DNA of 64,000 bases from Paulinella micropora (lineage: Eukaryota; Cercozoa; Imbricatea; Euglyphida; Paulinellidae): assembly GCA_019918135.1 (NCBI GenBank), contig WBZZ01002737.1, positions 227,501 to 291,500 of the forward strand. The letters run 5' to 3'. This document shows positions 20,996 to 32,545 of this stretch, one piece after another. Under the pieces are notes generated by a model. The model was not told where the DNA came from. It saw only the letters and a list, made by a program, of their open reading frames with translations, and made no database searches. The first letter of the stretch is position 1. The number at the start of each line of letters is the position of its first letter. Made by a program: the position numbers and the translations under genes.

Positions 20996-22514
20996 GTTGC
21001 CAATGCTGACTGGTTGCAAAGCTGATAGAAGGACAGGAAGAGAGAGACAAAAACGAACAAGGAGAGATAGAAGAAGACGTAGGAGAAGAGACAGGACAAG
21101 TACCCAACAAAGGGGAGATAGGTGACACTTGCCCATCTAAGGAGGAGGTGTGAAGCATTGAAGCCTCTTTGGAAATGATAGAAGAAGCTGAAACGAAAGG
21201 GGCTGTAGAGGTAGATGAGCTATGCCCTACAGCTTGAACATGAACGGAAGAAAGAGCTGAGTCACTTCTTGAGAGGACGAGAGCTGGAAAAAAGTGGAGC
21301 CGGTGGGCCCAGTCATATTAGCAGGTGGCACCAAGGCCACAGTACGAGAAGATAAGGAGTCGAAGTTAGTGGGAAGCTTGCTGAAAGAAAGATTGCCTCC
21401 TTTAGCAACTTTGACCTTGGTCGCGTGCTTGCGCCCACCTGGATCCCACGTCCTGCGAGTTGAGTCAGAAAGGGAGAGAGCAGTGGACGAGGAAGTCTCA
21501 CCTGAGGAGACCTCCGGCTGATGTAAGCCGACCCTGAGAGCTATTTGCTCCACTGCGGAGCTTTCACTCCCAGGGCCCCATCACTTGTTTGCCCTACGCT
21601 TTCCCCACTTCTCTTTGCCACTGTCCGGGCAGTCCACTCGTTTGTGATTTTTGTTGTCAGGGCAGACCGGGCATTGGTGGAGGAAGCGGTAATCCTCCTT
21701 TATAGCTACAGTCGCGTCCGTCTGCCCAGTTGAAGCACACCTTCTTCGACCTCTGGTTCTGCTGAGCTTGTCCACCACCACGGGTATTGTTCGCACTGCG
21801 TTGTTGTTGCTTGAGGACGCCTTGGCCAATGGACTGGTTGGAAGAATGAGAAGGGGGGGGGGGGGGAGAGGCTCGAGGAAGGCTGTAGCTAACACAAAGG
21901 GAAGGGTGCCCTTCTGCCATTGCGCTAACGAACTCCTACCGCGTACTGCCTTGTCCCATCTCATTGTCGACTGCAACGTGTTCTTTCTTACGATAAGCTC
22001 GAGGTAACGGTAATGCTCCCACATGTCCTCAGCGTGCTGAGGATGATGTCTGGAGTACAGGACGACGAGCCTACGAACTAAGTCTAAGAACTTCTCAACA
22101 ATAACAGATTTGGGCTCCGACTCATGAGTTTCGGCAATGAGAGTTTTCTTTTTTGATGGCAGAAGCTCTTTGAGATTGATGTACTCTTTTCCCAACTTTC
22201 TCTTTTTGAGTACGTCAAAATCTACATCTTCGGAACCCGGCAGACTCTGAAACTCTTGAGTCAATCTAGCCTTCTCATCTCCGGAAACAGATGTCGAAAA
22301 GCCAAGTGCTGCAAGCAAGGAGGAGGAGTCAATACCTTTTTCGTTGGCTGCCTCCTTGATTTTGCGTTCCAGCTCCTCGTTGGTCTCTTGCAACTCTGAG
22401 AGCACAGAAGCATCGAAGCGGACAGTTCTGCCTTTGTTCCCAACTTGACGAGCATTGGCAAGCTTCGCCTTTAGCTCCTCTTGTTTCCGCAGAGCATCAT
22501 CGATGGCACTCTGA
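20996..22514 (-). mobile_element. Gag C-terminal two thirds of N1, second (duplicated) copy (fossil)
   Basis: Matches 42,690-44,204 almost base for base. It carries the helical part (LSELQETNEELERKIKEAAN, continuing to SSLLAALGFS), the conserved LGKEYINLKELLPSKKKTL, and a Cys/His-rich end with CFNWADGRDC, then QCPVCPDNKNHKRVDCPDSG. The latter resembles a CCCH/CCHC-type RNA-binding end. The left edge (higher coordinates) stops abruptly at 22,514, where linker sequence from another part of the element is joined. It is broken in a few places. Confidence 0.8.
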
Positions 22515-23129
22515 AGTTCGATCTCTTGTGAAACCCTATCAACGCAACCACTCTGGCCTGCCGTAGCCTAGGTATAAGGGAGGAAAGAGAAATAGAGGGA
22601 GAGGCAGGAAGGATGAAAGACCAGAAGGGAAAGTCATGCCACCAGATGTTTCCACTCTCCAACTCTGACAACAGAGATTCTGAAGGGAGGGAATCAACGG
22701 ACACGATCCCAGCTGTCAACAGATCAGAAGGCACAGAGGGGGAGACTGAAATCCCAACACTGCACGACAAAGAAGAGACCTTGGACGGGGGAAGAGAGCG
22801 AACCAAAGCGCCCATCTCTTCCTCAGCCTCAGTCTTGGCAATTTCCCAAATCCACCTAGGGAAAGGGACGGAAAAGGAAGCAGAAGTGAGAGAGGGAGAA
22901 GCAGAGAGGCTTGAAGGGACCACATTGCCTTGCAAGCCACTCTGTTCATTACACAGCACCAGAGGCTGCTGAGCAGAAGAAGAACTGGAACCCACCAAGG
23001 GGAAACTACTGGAAGGAGCAATACAAGGGGAGGAAGACAGAGAAGATGAAGGTTGGATGTGTTGCTGTAGCTGTTGTTGAAACTGTAGATGTTGATGAGG
23101 TTGTTGAGGTTGAAGTTGTTGTTGTTGTA

Positions 23130-23175
<46 letters not shown>

Positions 23176-23176
23176 C

Positions 23177-23220
<44 letters not shown>

Positions 23221-23336
23221 CTGTAGTTGTTGTTGTTGTTGCTGTAGTTGTTGTTGTTGTTGTTGTTGTTGTTGATGTTGTCGTTGTTGTCGTTGTTGTC
23301 GTTGTTGTTGTTGTTGATGTTGTTGAACAGATCACG
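22515..23336 (-). mobile_element. Duplicated linker and (CAA)n of N1, first copy (fossil)
   Basis: 22,517-23,040 repeats 20,074-20,590 with very few differences, and 23,050-23,336 is the attached (GTT)n tract. At 23,337 it gives way to copia element C4. This is the right-hand remainder of the first unit of the tandem duplication. Confidence 0.85.
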
Positions 23337-24323
23337 GAGCCGGCTGAGAAGACAGGTACGGAAGGACCGCAAAGAAAGAAGCAGAAGCCGGAGGAAGAAC
23401 CCCGACAGCTGAAGAAATGCGCTCACATCCAAATCAACGGTACTTGTGCTTTCTACGATCGTCCTCTTGTGATGAGGGATGATGTAGATGAAAGCGCACC
23501 TGCGGAGGCCCAGAAGGAGTCAGCTGAAACTGCCGACGAACCAATAGATTGTGAACATGAATGGCTTGAGTTCGTGCCCATTCTTGTCAGGCGCGCGGAC
23601 GAATGTCCGGAGCCTGCCCTTTACAATAACGTCGCGGAAAAGTACACCAAACCAGTTGTCGACAAAGATGTGTCCAAGCGCGTTCAGGTACGGCTTGACC
23701 AAGAGACAACTTCAGTAGATGTTGCAAGGAATAATATGTCGTGCAATGCAGAAGAACGGTGGGACGACTGCATTCGTCAAGGGGCGTATGAACGGCACGA
23801 CAGAGGTATGGAGAAGGAATTGGACGGCGAACCTGTAGGCATAGTGGCGTTAGCGGTCGACGACGACGAAGCCCGGGTACCGTTCGAACCTGAAGATGAT
23901 GATCTGATGATGACTTTACCTATTAGGCAGACATCCAGTTCTAGGAGTGCGATAACTGCTGCGGGCGTGACGACAGCTGCAATAGAGTCTAAGGAGAGTA
24001 AGGTCATAGATGCTGTCAGAATACAGGCTAGTGACAGGTTAGTAGAACAAAAGGAAGTGTCACAAACGTCAGAGTCGGTAACTGCTTATGGGGTAGTAGC
24101 ACCCCATATGGATTATGAATCCTTTAGCAATTTGCGCCCGGTTAAAATCCCGTGGGATTTGCTAACACGGGAACAGAAGATAGACGAGAATGATTTTCGT
24201 ACAAAGTTGAACATGTGGGTGTTTGCACGCAAATTATACAGAAGATTAAACGAACCATACGGGTTCCCAGTGCCACCCAAACACTGGCCCACAGCGTGGC
24301 GGTTGGATGCCCCAACAAACTAG
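23337..24323 (+). mobile_element. C4 gag-like 5' coding part (fossil)
   Basis: About 325 codons open in one frame. They are acidic and end with LNEPYGFPVPPKHWPTAWRL. A Cys/His cluster near the start (KKCAHIQINGTCAFYD) is seen. The frame is also open leftwards through the (GTT)n tract as a Val-rich run, which I regard as chance. I recognise no capsid motif. The gag assignment rests on position before protease. Confidence 0.45.
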
Positions 24324-24374
24324 ATTGTCCCCAGGGAGGAGCCGTGGTATCCCAGCAAGCTGATCAGCGAAAGC

Positions 24375-25147
24375 GTGCCACCGTTGACATGGTTGCCACA
24401 CTTCACAGAGGCACAACCGTTAGTGGGCGAGGGAAAATTAGAAGTAAATAGACCCATAGGGGTGAGTAGAATCAGGCCAGATAAACGATTGGGAATTGCA
24501 TTTACATTAAACAACGTTGCTGGCAGAGAATTGCTCCTTGCAGGTAGCTACTCACACCCCACACTACTAGACGGACCTTGGTTCTGGTATGCAGATGTCC
24601 ATTTTTGTTTTAACCAAGCTACGATTATGGAAATGGAATATTGGAGCCTGAGGTTGCGTATCAGCCGCCAGGTATATACCCAGCTGATATGCCGCACTCT
24701 TATCATTTGCCACCACGCACGTTTGAGTACTGTGATGAGAAACAGGACACCATGAAACCCATGTTTAGATGTAAAGGGTGTAATTGGGTATTTTACTGTT
24801 GTAAGCGACACCAGCGGTCAGATTGGGGGGCGCACAAGGATTTTTGCAGATATGCTCAGCAGGAAGAGCTGGGGACGTTACGCAATTTGGTAAAGTTGGA
24901 AACGATTCCACCTTGTGGAATTGGGTCCGTGCGTTTTGACTATGCGATGTTTGCGTTTCACAGGATGACGCGCTACGAGATTGTGCGCGATGACCAGGCG
25001 GGTACAAGATACCAACTACCATCAAGGTATAACTCCGACAGGCTGAGAGAGATATATCGCAAGATAGCAGGGTTTCCTACATATAGGGTTACCAGCAGAC
25101 CTGCGATCATGACGGCGGCACCTGCGATGAGGCCGTCTACCTACTAG
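24375..25147 (+). mobile_element. C4 segment with MYND-type zinc finger (fossil)
   Basis: After a stretch reading RLGIAFTLNNVAGRELLLAG and a proline-rich link comes the cysteine array C-DEKQDTMKPMFR-C-KG-C-NWVFYC-CKRHQ-SDW-GAHKDFC at about 24,730-24,846. This spacing, with Trp before H-K-x-x-C, is the MYND pattern, known for protein-protein contacts in chromatin and signalling proteins. I have not seen it as a usual part of copia Gag, which normally carries a CCHC knuckle (as fossil C9 does). It may be a captured host domain. A separate host gene under the element is the alternative, but protease follows on the same strand within about 400 bp. Confidence 0.55.
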
Positions 25148-25159
25148 GAGGCAAGCGTA

Positions 25160-25610
25160 CATACAGCTTTACTGCCACGCTAGTAGACAAGCCTGTGGGT
25201 GTGTGTGATATTATTAAGGGATGGAGAAGAAGTGATGCAGTGGCGTTGAAGGTTTCAACGGCAGCTGCAGTCCCAACCATCATAGATTCAGGATGCAACA
25301 GGACGCTAATACACACATCCATGCCTATGAAAGATGTTTACTGGTCAACCTTGCCGGCATTACGGAACACACCATGAAGGTGTCTTTGAGGGCGAAAGCA
25401 GATATACCCATAATAGGGTTAAGGGCAAAGGGGGGAGTAATGACGGTGCAAGACGCACTAGTAACAAACAAAACACCATACTTTGCTGTCCCCAGGCGTG
25501 CTGGATTATGGTTACGGTTTTGCAACCGTCATGCAAAACAACCAGGCTTTCGTTTTGAAGAAACCGATACATATAGAGGAGGAAGATGTTGTGCAGAGGG
25601 AAGATGATGT
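25160..25610 (+). mobile_element. C4 protease (fossil)
   Basis: Active-site region PTIIDSGCNRTLIHTSMPM is followed by downstream sequence with ADIPIIGLRAKGG, as in copia proteases. It links the MYND segment to the integrase. It is in a broken copy. Confidence 0.6.
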
Positions 25611-26557
25611 CTAACAAGCTTTATCGCCTCGATACTACAACGGATAGGCCACTAAACCCAAACAAGAGGTTCAACCCCCACGCGGAAGTGAATGCCCGGG
25701 CTATCGCAAATTTTTCGGTACGACCAAAAACATCTACTAAACCTATTAGAGCTATGGACCTACATAGAATGCTAGGGCACGCTGGGGTTAGGGTAATGGA
25801 TGAATGGGCAATGAAGAACAACAGGACTATAGTAGGGAAAGGCTGGCGAGAGAAATTGCCACACGAATGTGTCGGATGTAGTCAGACAAAGATCACACGG
25901 TTACCTGTCTATAAGGACAACCCCAAGATAGATTATGATTTCAGAATAGGAGAAAGCCTGAGTATGGACTTTCGTGGACCGTGGCCCATCAAATCCCTAA
26001 GTGGGAACAGATATAAGCTACTGATCAAGGATGGGATGGGACAGTTTGGGTTTAACAACTTCTCACCTACAAGGGAGGAGGACGTTTACCTTCCATTCGT
26101 GGCGAAAGTAGTGGCGTTCTTCTCTACACAGACAGGCAGAACGGTTAAGCAAATCAGATGTGACGGGGAGTTTGCAACTAACAACATGGTCGATTTTTGC
26201 AATATCAACGGGATAATACTAAAACCCACACCACGAGACGAACCTCGTTCAAACCCCATAGCAGAACGTGAGCATAGGACGGCAGGGACGCGATCTACTG
26301 CTATGAGGATTGACGCTAAGTTGCCACCTACTTTTTGGCAAGAGATGGAGCAAGCTGAATGGGTTATACAATTGATCTCGCCCATGACAAAGGGGAGATA
26401 CAAAGGTCTTTCACCCTATGAGGTTACACTCAATCGAAAACCACCAACAGGGTTCTCGAACAGAAGCATCAAATCTCACATGTCTCTGTTCGACTATTTT
26501 CCCCTCCCCCCTCAAATAGATTCTATACAGCCTCCTGAACAGATTGTATCCTACTAA
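25586..26557 (+). mobile_element. C4 integrase (fossil)
   Basis: The 323-codon frame includes a GAG-pre-integrase type zinc part (DLHRMLGHAGVRVMDEW, with CVGCSQTK), the core start SLSMDFRGPWPI, the second acidic position in VKQIRCDGEFATNNMVDF, and ERE-HRTAGTRSTAM with PFTFWQ-like PPTFWQEMEQAEWVIQL. The C-terminal end shows GLSPYEVTLNRKPP. It belongs to the copia integrase family and is homologous to C6 at 30.1-31.26 kb. Confidence 0.85.
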
Positions 26558-27205
26558 TATTCCTGGCACTGCCATCGACAGACCTTTCTTGGGGTCCCAC
26601 TTCCGCACCCATGCCAGGCATCCTATAGGTTGTATTCGGGGCAATGATGCAAAGGTGAATGAGAGTTTGTGGGAGGGGGAGTACAGCTACGGGTACGAAA
26701 AACAACAAGATGTTGGAACCCCTCACTGGGAATTGGCAACAAATTCGACACAGGTTGCGGACCAAAACGAAAATGAGACTGAGCTGACAAAGGATGAGTC
26801 GTTGACAGACTCAACAATTGTTGTTGTTGAACATGACTCGTCTAATTATCGCGAGGACGAAAATGTACGTACCAGTGCCAGGTCTCGAGGAAGCCCCAAG
26901 GGTGGAAGAGACACCACTTCGCAACAACAGAGGTCAGTTCTTAGGCAGGATGCCTACTAGACGACGAGGAGGGAGATGATTCAGTTCCCGGATGTAAAGG
27001 TACACGTACAACGGAAGCCAAAAGCTCCGAAGGATATAGAGTGCAATATTTCCAACACAAACGTGGTTAGTGGACCACGTATAGGAAAACAGACACCAGC
27101 AAACGTGGCCACACACAGGTATCATATTGCGACAGCGGATGATGATGCAGAGAATGAGAGGCACGTTGATGATATGCCTTATGGAAGTCAGATGAATGAA
27201 ATTCG

Positions 27206-28430
27206 TTACACAGACGTGTGTTTGTTCACAAGAGTGTTGAGAAAACCTGAAAAGGTGTTGAGGCAAATGCCGGAGGTGGTTAAGGCCAGGGGTAGTGGGG
27301 TACAGGGTTTGTACGACGCTGGGTGCTTAGAATAGGCATCATGGAACGATGCTGACAAGGACAGAATAAAACCCATCGGGACAGGGTTTGTTGACGCTAT
27401 AAAGACAGATGATGCGACTGGTAGTTCTAAGTACAAATCTCGGTTGGTAATCTACGGAAACCAGATGGTACCATTCCAACATTTTAGCCCCTACCAAACT
27501 TCGTCCCCCGTAGCTCAACACATATTTTTGCTGACGTTGTGTTCGTTAATGGTAGCATTGAACGCGAGGATTAAGCACATAGATTTTAGTCAGGCATACT
27601 CACATGCCGACATGGGGGAGATTTGTTACGCCATACCACCTGATGACTTTAGGAGCAAGGATAGGCCCAACGGGATATGGCGAGTTAGGAAGGCTTTGTA
27701 TGGATCCCCATAGGCGGGGAGGAGATGGTACAACCATATTTCTCGTTTTCTGCGACAGGTGGGATATCGACAATCAACTGTTGATGCATGTGTCTTCTTT
27801 CTCAGAGGTACGTCGGAGGAGTTCCCACCACCGCTCGCTACGGATCCGAGGTCGATACCATGGATTGTATTACTGCGAACTGACGACATGCTTGTTTTCT
27901 GTCTAAGGGGGGAGCAGCATGACAACCTGGTTAAGCTTTTACAAGCTGCTAAGTTTAGATTGACCGACAAGGGGCAAGTTGAAGTATTTTGCGGAATGCA
28001 GTTTGAAAGGTTTAAAAATGGGCTACTTATACACCAAAAGGCTTACATCGATGGTTTGCTGCAGGATCGCGGATTTTCAAACGCGAAGCCGACAGTCACA
28101 CCGTGCACGGATCAAGATCCACAGCCAGCGGACGCCTTGTCAACACTGAGACAATGGCCTTTGCGGAAACTGGCGGGCAAATTAATATGGCCGATGTCGC
28201 AGACTCGACCGCAGCTGGCGTATGCAGTGAATAGACTTTGCATCTATATGCATCGCGAACCGGACGTGGCATATGGGATGATAAGCCGAATCTACAGATC
28301 ATTGAAGGATCAACGCGGGATATCTTTTCCATCGAACGTGGACTGGAGAATGGTGGACTTGCAGACATATGCTGATGCAGATCTTGGTAAGTGCAAGTTT
28401 ACAAGACGGTCGCGCTCTGGTGAGCTACAC
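27206..28430 (+). mobile_element. C4 reverse transcriptase (fossil)
   Basis: Copia RT landmarks: SRLVIYGNQMV-like start at about 27,440, KHIDFSQAYSHADMGEICYA, RKALYGSP, STVDACVFFLRG, SIPWIVLLRTDDMLVF, KGQVEVFCGMQF and LLIHQKAYIDGLLQDRGF. These are followed by the connection region and the first residues of RNase H (ADADLGKCKF). The catalytic box matches that of C3 and C6 and is not the usual copia form. It ends at 28,430 against an LTR. The copy has several breaks. Confidence 0.85.
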
Positions 28431-28835
28431 TGCTTAGTCCTTCTTATTATTAACCGTGGAACTCAGAATTGCCACATTATTACCACTTTCACCTGAGCAT
28501 TACCAATTTATCAATAATGGGGAATGCCGATTATTATCGTAATTATTTCCTTGAAACACAACAGTATTGCCAATTTGCTTCACCCGCACCGAACGATCTT
28601 ATTATCACGTGTCTCTAGAACAATGACCATGCTTCACTCTATTACAGTCACACCATGGTCATATTAGCAGTCAGATATTGTGTTTCTATAAATTCTAGAA
28701 TAGTAAACCATGTGATTTATTATATTCTGTTACATTACAATTAATTTCCATCTCATTAAAGTGTTTTTATTGAAACTAGGAAGTCCATTAGTTTAATCCC
28801 CCACATTATCGACCGGTCATGGATTATTCTAGCTC
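28431..28835 (+). mobile_element. Copia LTR and gag start (fossil C5)
   Basis: 28,431-28,805 matches in inverse the LTR at 47,269-47,680, lacking roughly the first 30 bases. It ends in CCCCCACA. The leader TTATCGACCGGTC and ATGGATTATTCTAGC of gag follow, after which the sequence diverges. It is a truncated copy of the same family as C9. Confidence 0.75.
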
Positions 28836-28869
28836 ATTGCTAACGTTGCGTCCGACCAGTGGGATAAAC

Positions 28870-31275
28870 GGAGCCTGGACATGTCGACGTTGTACGGATA
28901 AAACAAGCCACGTTCGCCATCGGCAAGGAAGCGAAAAATGCGACTGCACAAGCTATAGGCTATTCCGCGTTAATGATGCATGTAAACGGACATGTTGTTT
29001 GTTGCAAAGGGTTTGCGTCGCCAGCCATGAGCACTCGCGGTCAGGGTTGGTAGCGACCATTTGCGTAAGAATGCGTCGTCGTCGGCTGGTACGGGCTCTT
29101 GAACTGTAGCCGGGGTCGGGACTGGATTGGACTGTGCGAGGCCATGGTCGTCAATGAGGCTTCGCGTGTAGGCACGTTGATGCACGAGGAGGCCGGTGGG
29201 TGTACGTTTGAACTGGATCCCGCAGAAGACTTTGGCTTTTTCGTGCAAGGTGAACACTAACTGTTCTTGCGTGAGACGCTTACAGAGGGCGGCTACCTGT
29301 GAGCTATGCTTGTAAAAAGTAAGGACGTCATCCGTCCTTACTAATAGGATCCAAGGCAAAGAGGATGGGTCCTTAGTAAAGATCGGATGGCAGTTCTTCT
29401 CTTTGCTTTGCAAAAAGAACAGACATGCATCGATAGTGGATTGTGTGTATCCTAGCTTGCGTAACTTACGTGCTACTTTGTCATGCCATCTACGTCCTGC
29501 CTGTGGAGAACCATAGAGTGCTTTCAAGACTTGCAATATGTTGTCCTCCGGCTTTTCGGGGTCTCTAAAGTCCTCGAAATCGTCGGGTGGGATGGCATAT
29601 ACTATATCTATCATGTCTGCCTGACTGTATGCATGCGTGAAGTCTATGACGTCAAAATCAAAGCCTAGTGCAGCTGTGAGAGATAGGACGGTAAATAGGA
29701 CCATATGTGAGCATACGGGAGCTGACTTATCATATGGGGAGTAATGACTGAAAGCACTCATTAGGATTCCAAACATAACAAGTCTACTCTTGAACTTCTG
29801 GCTGCCAGTTGCTTCGTCTATCTTGACAGCATCTACAAATTCAGTATGGATTGGTTTGATGTTGTCTCGATAGGCGTTAGCCCTGGGAACCCAACGAAAA
29901 CAACCTGCCTTGAAGAGACCCTGAATTTCTTTTTTTGCGTGCTGCAACTACATCAGGGTGTAAGTGGATTTCTTTCTGTGGTATGCGTAATGCACGTGTA
30001 AAGAAACAGAGGGGTTCTTCATATGCGGTGTCTTGTATATCAGTTATCTCTGCCTCACTGATCTGAAGGTTGCTTGCCGCATCGACATCAATGGAATCAG
30101 TCTGACTATTTTCAGCTAGACTAACATGGTGGGTGGAGTGAGATGCTGGGGTTTGCTTTCTCTCTCTGGGGGATGCAATGATATTGGCTGATGATATGCT
30201 GCTGTTGATGTCGCGTGGGGCAAGAAGACCGTTAACAGATGAAAGAGGGAAACCGAGTCTATGACTAGCATTTGACCGGTTGTTGCAAAACGTAACGAGC
30301 GACGTACATTGGGGCCAACCGAACCACGTAAATTGAGCTGAGCATTAGAGGGAGGTCGTCTCTGTCTGACGACAGTATGTTCTTCTTCTTCGAGCTGTGC
30401 TTGTTGTGGGGGTGGTTCGGGTGGATGTACCGGTTGGTCGTTGGGCGACTGGTACCCGTTATCGTCGTCGTCGTCGTCATTGAGCTGAAAGGTTGGCAGA
30501 CCGAGGTCATTACCGGACTGTGTCGGGTCCGTTTTTATGTGAACCTTTTTGTCGACCGTTTGGGCGAGTTCGTTGGGAAGAGGGTTGGGTTGAGGAATGG
30601 GAGGGTTGTCAAACTCCCAAGGTCGCTGCAACACTTTGGCTGTATGTCCTCTCTCCCATATGTCGAACTTCACATTACGGGCTTCAACAATTTTTGCTGT
30701 CCCTTTTACCAAAACCCGGTAAAGACGGCGAAAGATGTTGAAGCCAGTGAGTGATCCCGGTTGTGCCATGGGTCTGTTCAAGCCTTTCTGGACGCAAACG
30801 AATGCTAGGCAACCGACTGGACGCAAAAAATCCAAAGGGAATTTCTTTTTGAGGGTGACCTCATAAGGAGATTGACCTTTGTATTTTCTAGATGAGCGTG
30901 GGGTAATCATCCTTATTGCGTGTTCGGCTCTTTCGCATTCTTCCCACAAATCGTTGGGGAATTTTGCGTCGAGCATGATTGCATTAGCTCTCTTTGTTCC
31001 TGTTTGAAAATCGCGTTCAGCAATGGAATTAAGACGAGGCTCACCCGGTGAGGTGTGTTTCATAATAATTCCATTGTTGTTGCAATGTTCAACAAGGGTA
31101 GTAGAGATAAACTCACCATCTAGCCTAACCTGCTTGATCTTCACGCCGGTCTGGCGTTCAAAGAAGGCGAACACTTTGACCACCCATGGGAGGTAAAGTT
31201 GTGCCTTCCTTGAAGGAAGGTAAATTTTGAAGGAGAATTTGCCTTTGGTTCCAAGGATCAAAAGTATATAGTAGT
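28870..31275 (-). mobile_element. Copia reverse transcriptase and integrase (fossil C6)
   Basis: On the minus strand, integrase comes first (31,261-30,116): FFERQTGVKIKQVRLDGEFI, RLNSIAERDFQTGTKRANAI, KYKGQSPYEVTLKKKFPLDF, then a hydrophilic tail. RT follows (29,947-28,970): RWVPRANAYRDNIKPI, DFDVIDFTHAYSQADMIDIV, LKALYGSPQAGRRWHD, STIDACLFFLQSK, SLPWILLVRTDDVLTF and KAKVFCGIQFKR. The element is cut on the right by an LTR inside integrase and on the left near the RT end. It is truncated with a few breaks and is a distant relative of C3 and C4. Confidence 0.85.
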
Positions 31276-31718
31276 GTAGTATCCAGAATGCTATTAATAA
31301 TCCTCTCAGAATTATGCTTCAAATGAATGCGTAAACGAATTTTAATGAGAACGAACTTGATGTCTATTCTATATCAATCACAAGCTCTAAACCATGCGAT
31401 TAATCACGTGAAAGGAAATTATAGAAATCTATTGAATGACTGTATTCAGTGTCTGTAAATGACTGTGTCTAGTCATTCTAGTCCGACATTAAAATCACTT
31501 CAGCTGTCCGTTTATCTCGCCAATAGATTTTTTTCTATTTTACCGTAAATAATGGTAATAAAAGGGAAATAGCTAAATCTCAACGGTACTAACCTACCGG
31601 CTGGTCCGGAATAATATAACGGTATAAATGCGGTAATTTCCCGTAAATTGTTATTCCGCAATCGAGTTCATATGACGGTCAAAGAATAGGATCAAATATT
31701 GTGATATTGGGTCCTACA
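31276..31718 (-). mobile_element. Copia LTR (fossil C7)
   Basis: 443 bp with TGTAG...CTACA ends on the minus strand. It starts TGTAGGACCCAATATCAC after a polypurine tract GGGGAG. It joins integrase sequence of C6 at its far end, so C7 was probably inserted into C6 or recombined with it. The start resembles those of C8 and C9 (TGTAGGACCACAAAATCC). Confidence 0.75.
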
Positions 31719-31930
31719 CTCCCCGAAATCGATTGCCCCGCCCCGATGGGCGACCTACCTTATCACTTTCACTTAGAGCACACGCAGACTAGTAGAAGAG
31801 AGAATTCCTTAGCTTTCATCAAACTCTCATCTGTCTCCATTCCTATGGTGGGATTCATCCAATTCTATGGTGGAACTTGTCCAATTCTATGGTGGAATCC
31901 GCCCAATCCATGCCGTTCTCATTTCTAACA
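31719..31930 (-). mobile_element. 3' untranslated part of fossil C7
   Basis: Shares the stretch AGAGAATTCCTTAGCTTTCAT (20 or so bases at about 31,798-31,820) with the 3' untranslated part of C8 at 39,250-39,275. A short imperfect tandem of CAATTCTATGGTGGAA is visible at 31,858-31,905. No coding part of C7 remains. Confidence 0.6.
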
Positions 31931-32100
31931 CTGCACTAAGCCTTGCTCAAAGGTCCTTAGTCTTAAAAAAAATACTTTGAATGTCGTAGCTCCGTAGCCT
32001 TGGTTGATGCTCTCGAAAAATAAGATGGACATTCCGGCTGAGCCGACTTTTTTAGATGGGTTTGGAGTGTGTAATCGCCCGCAGGGAAATTATCACACAC
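31931..32100. other. Short gene-free stretch
   Basis: No coding or repeat content seen apart from an A-rich run. Confidence 0.5.
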
Positions 32101-32102
32101 GG

Positions 32103-32202
32103 TAGGGGCACCTACGCCAACAACCCGCGCTGCCAACCCCAGCCCGCCGCGCTCCGCGCGTCGGGGTGGGGTTGGCAGCGCGGGGTTAGCGTAGGTGCCC
32201 TA
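32103..32202. repeat. GC-rich foldback element
   Basis: Left arm GGGCACCTACGCCAACAACC and onward pairs with right arm GGTTAGCGTAGGTGCCC. Arms are about 42 nt with a few mismatches around a short CG-rich loop. The base composition is far above its AT-rich surroundings. Confidence 0.85.
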
Positions 32203-32459
32203 AACAGTTTATAAAATTCTTTACATAGACATTGCTTTTATTAATAAAACACTTGCTACTCAACAGGAAGCGCAGTAATCATATAAATGAATACTCTCAT
32301 AGATGGAAACAAATGAAAAAGAAATTGTAGCTAAAATAAAATATAACTATAGAAAACGACTGAAAAAATCACGTATGGGATCTAATTGGTATCCTCACAC
32401 GGAGTGAAAACTCTTGTCAGAAGGCATCTTAGTAAGTGACGCCGCATTTTCACGCTACA

Positions 32460-32460
32460 G

Positions 32461-32500
<40 letters not shown>

Positions 32501-32545
32501 AAGAGAGAGAAAGAAGGAAGAGAGAGAGAGAGAGTGAGTGAGAAC
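32460..32545 (+). repeat. (GA)n microsatellite
   Basis: AGAGAG run with GGAAG interruptions, ending in GAGTGAGTGAG. Confidence 0.95.

Larger units (their letters stand above)
23337..28430 (+). mobile_element. Copia element with MYND-type zinc finger (fossil C4)
   Basis: Plus-strand order: an acidic gag-like frame (to 24,323), a region with a MYND-type finger (24,640-25,147), protease with IIDSGCNRTLIH (about 25,280), integrase (25,586-26,557) and reverse transcriptase (27,444-28,430). GAG-PR-INT-RT is the copia order. No 5' LTR is visible, and the left end abuts the (GTT)n tract. The right end is cut at the start of RNase H by another LTR. It is a truncated copy with several breaks. It is closely related to C3 and more distantly to C6. 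Confidence 0.8.

Noticed and set aside
22911-24323. A 470-codon Val-rich gene
   Set aside because: The frame runs by chance from antisense N1 linker through (GTT)n into copia C4. Only the last part (from 23,337) belongs to a real coding unit.
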